From Sipunculus nudus (Eukaryota > Annelida > Sipuncula > Golfingiida > Sipunculidae): a DNA stretch of 64,000 nucleotides. The stretch lies in assembly GCA_026874595.1 (NCBI GenBank), contig CM049316.1:39810695-39874694 (forward strand). Direction: 5' to 3'. Under the pieces are notes generated by a model. That model was not told the DNA's origin and made no database searches. It saw only the letters and a program-made list of their open reading frames with translations. Every line of letters starts with the position of its first letter. The stretch's first letter is position 1. The position numbers were made by a program, and so were the translations under genes. Below are positions 62,203 to 64,000 of this stretch, piece after piece.

Positions 62203-64000
62203 GGGTTACCCTAACCCTTCGGACATGAAATATTCCAGTAAGTGTTTGTCCCAATTAATATATGCTATATCTAGGATACCGGTTACCCTAACCCTTCGGG
62301 CATGAATACTCCAGTGAGTGTTTGTCACTATTAATATATGCTATATCCGGGATACGGGTTACCCTAACCCTTCGGGCATGAAAAACTCCAGTTAGTGTTT
62401 GTCACTTATGATATATGCCATATCGGAATGCGGGTTACCCTAACACTTCGGGCATGACATACCCCTTTAAGTGTTTGTCACTATTAATATATGCTCTATC
62501 CAGGATAAAGGTTTCCTAACCCTCGGGCGTGAAATACTCCTGTAAGTGTTTGTCACTATTCATATATGCTAAATCCGGGAAACGGGTTACCCTAACCCTT
62601 CGGACATGAAATATTCCAGTAAGTGTTTGTCCCTATTAATATATGCTATATCTAGGATACCGGTTACCCTAACCCTTCGGGCATGAATACTCCAGTGAGT
62701 GTTTGTCACTATTAATATATGCTATATCCGGGATACGGGTTACCCTAACCCTTCGGGCATGAAAAACTCCAGTTAGTGTTTGTCACTTATAATATATGCC
62801 ATATCGGAATGCGGGTTACCCTAACCCTTTGGGCATGACATACCCCTTTAAGTGTTTATCACTATTAATATATGCTCTATCCAGGATAAAGGTTTCCTAA
62901 CCCTCGGGCGTGAAATACTCCTGTAAGTGTTTGTCACTATTCATATATGCTATATCCGGGAAACGGGTTACCCTAACCCTTCGGGTATGAAATACTCCAG
63001 TAAGTGTATGTCACTATTAATGTATGCTATATCTGAGATACGGGTTACCCTAACCCTTCGGGCATGAAATACTCCAGTAAGTGTTTGTCAATATTATTAT
63101 ATGCTAAATCCAGGTAGGTGTTTGTCACTTTTAATATATGCTATATCCGGGATACGGGTTACCCTAATCCTTCGGGCATGGAATACTCCACTAGGTGTTT
63201 GTCACCATTAATATATGCTATATCTGGGATACAAGTTACCGTAACCCTTCGGGCATGAAATACTCCAGTAAGTGTTTGTCAATATTATTATATGCTAAAT
63301 CCAGGACCCCGTTAGTGTTTGTCACTATTAATATATGCTATATACGGGAAACGGGTTACCCTAACCCTTCGGGTATGAAATACTCCAGTAAGTGTATGTC
63401 ACTATTATTGTAGGCTATACCTCAGATACGGGTTACACTAACACTTCGGGCATGAAATACTCCACAAAGTTTTTGTCATTATTAATATGTGCTATATCTG
63501 GGGTAACGGCATGAAATACTCCAGTGAGTGTTTGTCACTTTTAATATATGCTATATCCGGGATACGGGTAACCCTAACCCTTCGGGCATGAAATACTCCA
63601 GTAAGTGTTTGTCACTTATAATATATGCAATATCCGGAAAACGGGTTACCCTAACCCTTCGGGCATGACATACAACTTTAAGTGTTTGTCACTATTCATA
63701 TATGTTATATCCAGGATACGGGTTACCCTAACCCTTTTGGCATGAAATAATCCAGTAGGTGTTTGTCATTATTAATATATGCTTTATCCGGGATATGAGT
63801 TAACCTTACACTTTGTACATGAAATACTCCAATAAGTGTTTGTCACTATAAATATATGGTATATCCGGGATACGGGATAGGTTTGCCCTAACCCTTCGGA
63901 CATGAAATATTCCAGTAAGTGTTTGTCCCTATTAATATATGTTATATCTAGGATACGGGTTACCCTAACCCTTCGGGCATGAATACTCCAGTGAGTGTTT

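Larger units (their letters stand above)
36645..64000. repeat. 77-bp satellite with telomere-like palindrome (>27 kb, open to the right)
   Basis: A clean monomer is 42236-42312, exactly 77 bp. It has GGGTTACCCTAACCC, CCCTTCGGGCATGAAATACTCC, AGTAAGTGTTTGTCAC and TATTAATATATGCTATATCCGGGATAC in order. About 350 monomers fill the rest of the window, some shortened by 1-2 bp steps. GGGTTA and TAACCC are exact inverted arms around CCC. TTACCCTAACCC matches less than two units of the TTAGGG-type telomere repeat. No transposon end or gene was seen inside. Open frames of 60-95 codons, repeated at different places, are translations of the monomer. Confidence 0.95.

Noticed and set aside
37574-63413. 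Recurring open frames of 60-95 codons, with identical proteins at several places
   Set aside because: They are translations of the satellite monomer and recur only because the DNA is duplicated. There is no protein-like composition or start context.
36645-64000. CRISPR-like regular repeats
   Set aside because: The whole 77-bp period is repeated with no unique spacers, and the context is eukaryotic. This is satellite DNA.
36645-64000. True telomere
   Set aside because: TTACCCTAACCC covers less than two TTAGGG-type units per 77 bp. There is no run of uninterrupted telomere repeats.

Overview
The window looks like metazoan, AT-rich nuclear DNA that is almost entirely mobile elements and satellite DNA. 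The repeat types (GTCCGTC-rich element ends, long microsatellites and poly-G runs, DIRS-like and hAT-like relics) would suit a marine invertebrate, most likely a mollusc. That attribution is inference. I found no intact gene, no rRNA, no convincing tRNA and no bacterial features. The only recognisable protein remains are the end of an RNase H domain and a broken tyrosine recombinase in a DIRS-like retroelement.

Left part (1-34,440). Four elements share one architecture: an insertion point inside a T-run, a 5' subterminal inverted repeat, a GTCCGTC-rich block, a core of tandem repeats carrying the 12-bp palindrome GGTGGCGCCACC, a 3' copy of the inverted repeat, a 3' palindrome or hairpin, then a T-run. 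I call them E1 (290-3168, +), E2 (8183-12978, +), E4 (26427-30134, -) and E3 (31660-34440, +, truncated). The layout matches Helentron-like non-autonomous elements (HINE/DINE type). E2 is inserted in a tandemly duplicated locus of about 1.5 kb (copy I 6459-8182 plus 12979-13053; copy II 13054-16995; partial copy III 19501-20985). These copies serve as each other's pre-insertion sites, so the boundaries of E2, a DIRS-like element (14672-16556), a TIR element with a 7-bp target duplication (19641-20473) and a 544-bp insert (13122-13665) can be read directly. A solo LTR (27728-28856) is nested in E4.

Middle. A 122-bp tandem array (21889-25800) carries a 1,100-bp higher-order repeat. A 2.2-kb element bounded by inverted repeats (34441-36644) has a core of monomers that each hold an 8-bp-stem hairpin.

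Right part (36645-64000). More than 27 kb is one satellite with a 77-bp monomer containing GGGTTACCCTAACCC, a perfect inverted repeat around telomere-like sequence. It shows higher-order duplications of 2,545, 5,366, 3,508, 839 and about 381 bp. The copies are so alike that they are either very recent amplifications or assembly duplications.

Nothing here works together as a pathway. The story is nested transposition, tandem amplification, and repeated association of mobile elements with palindrome-bearing satellites.
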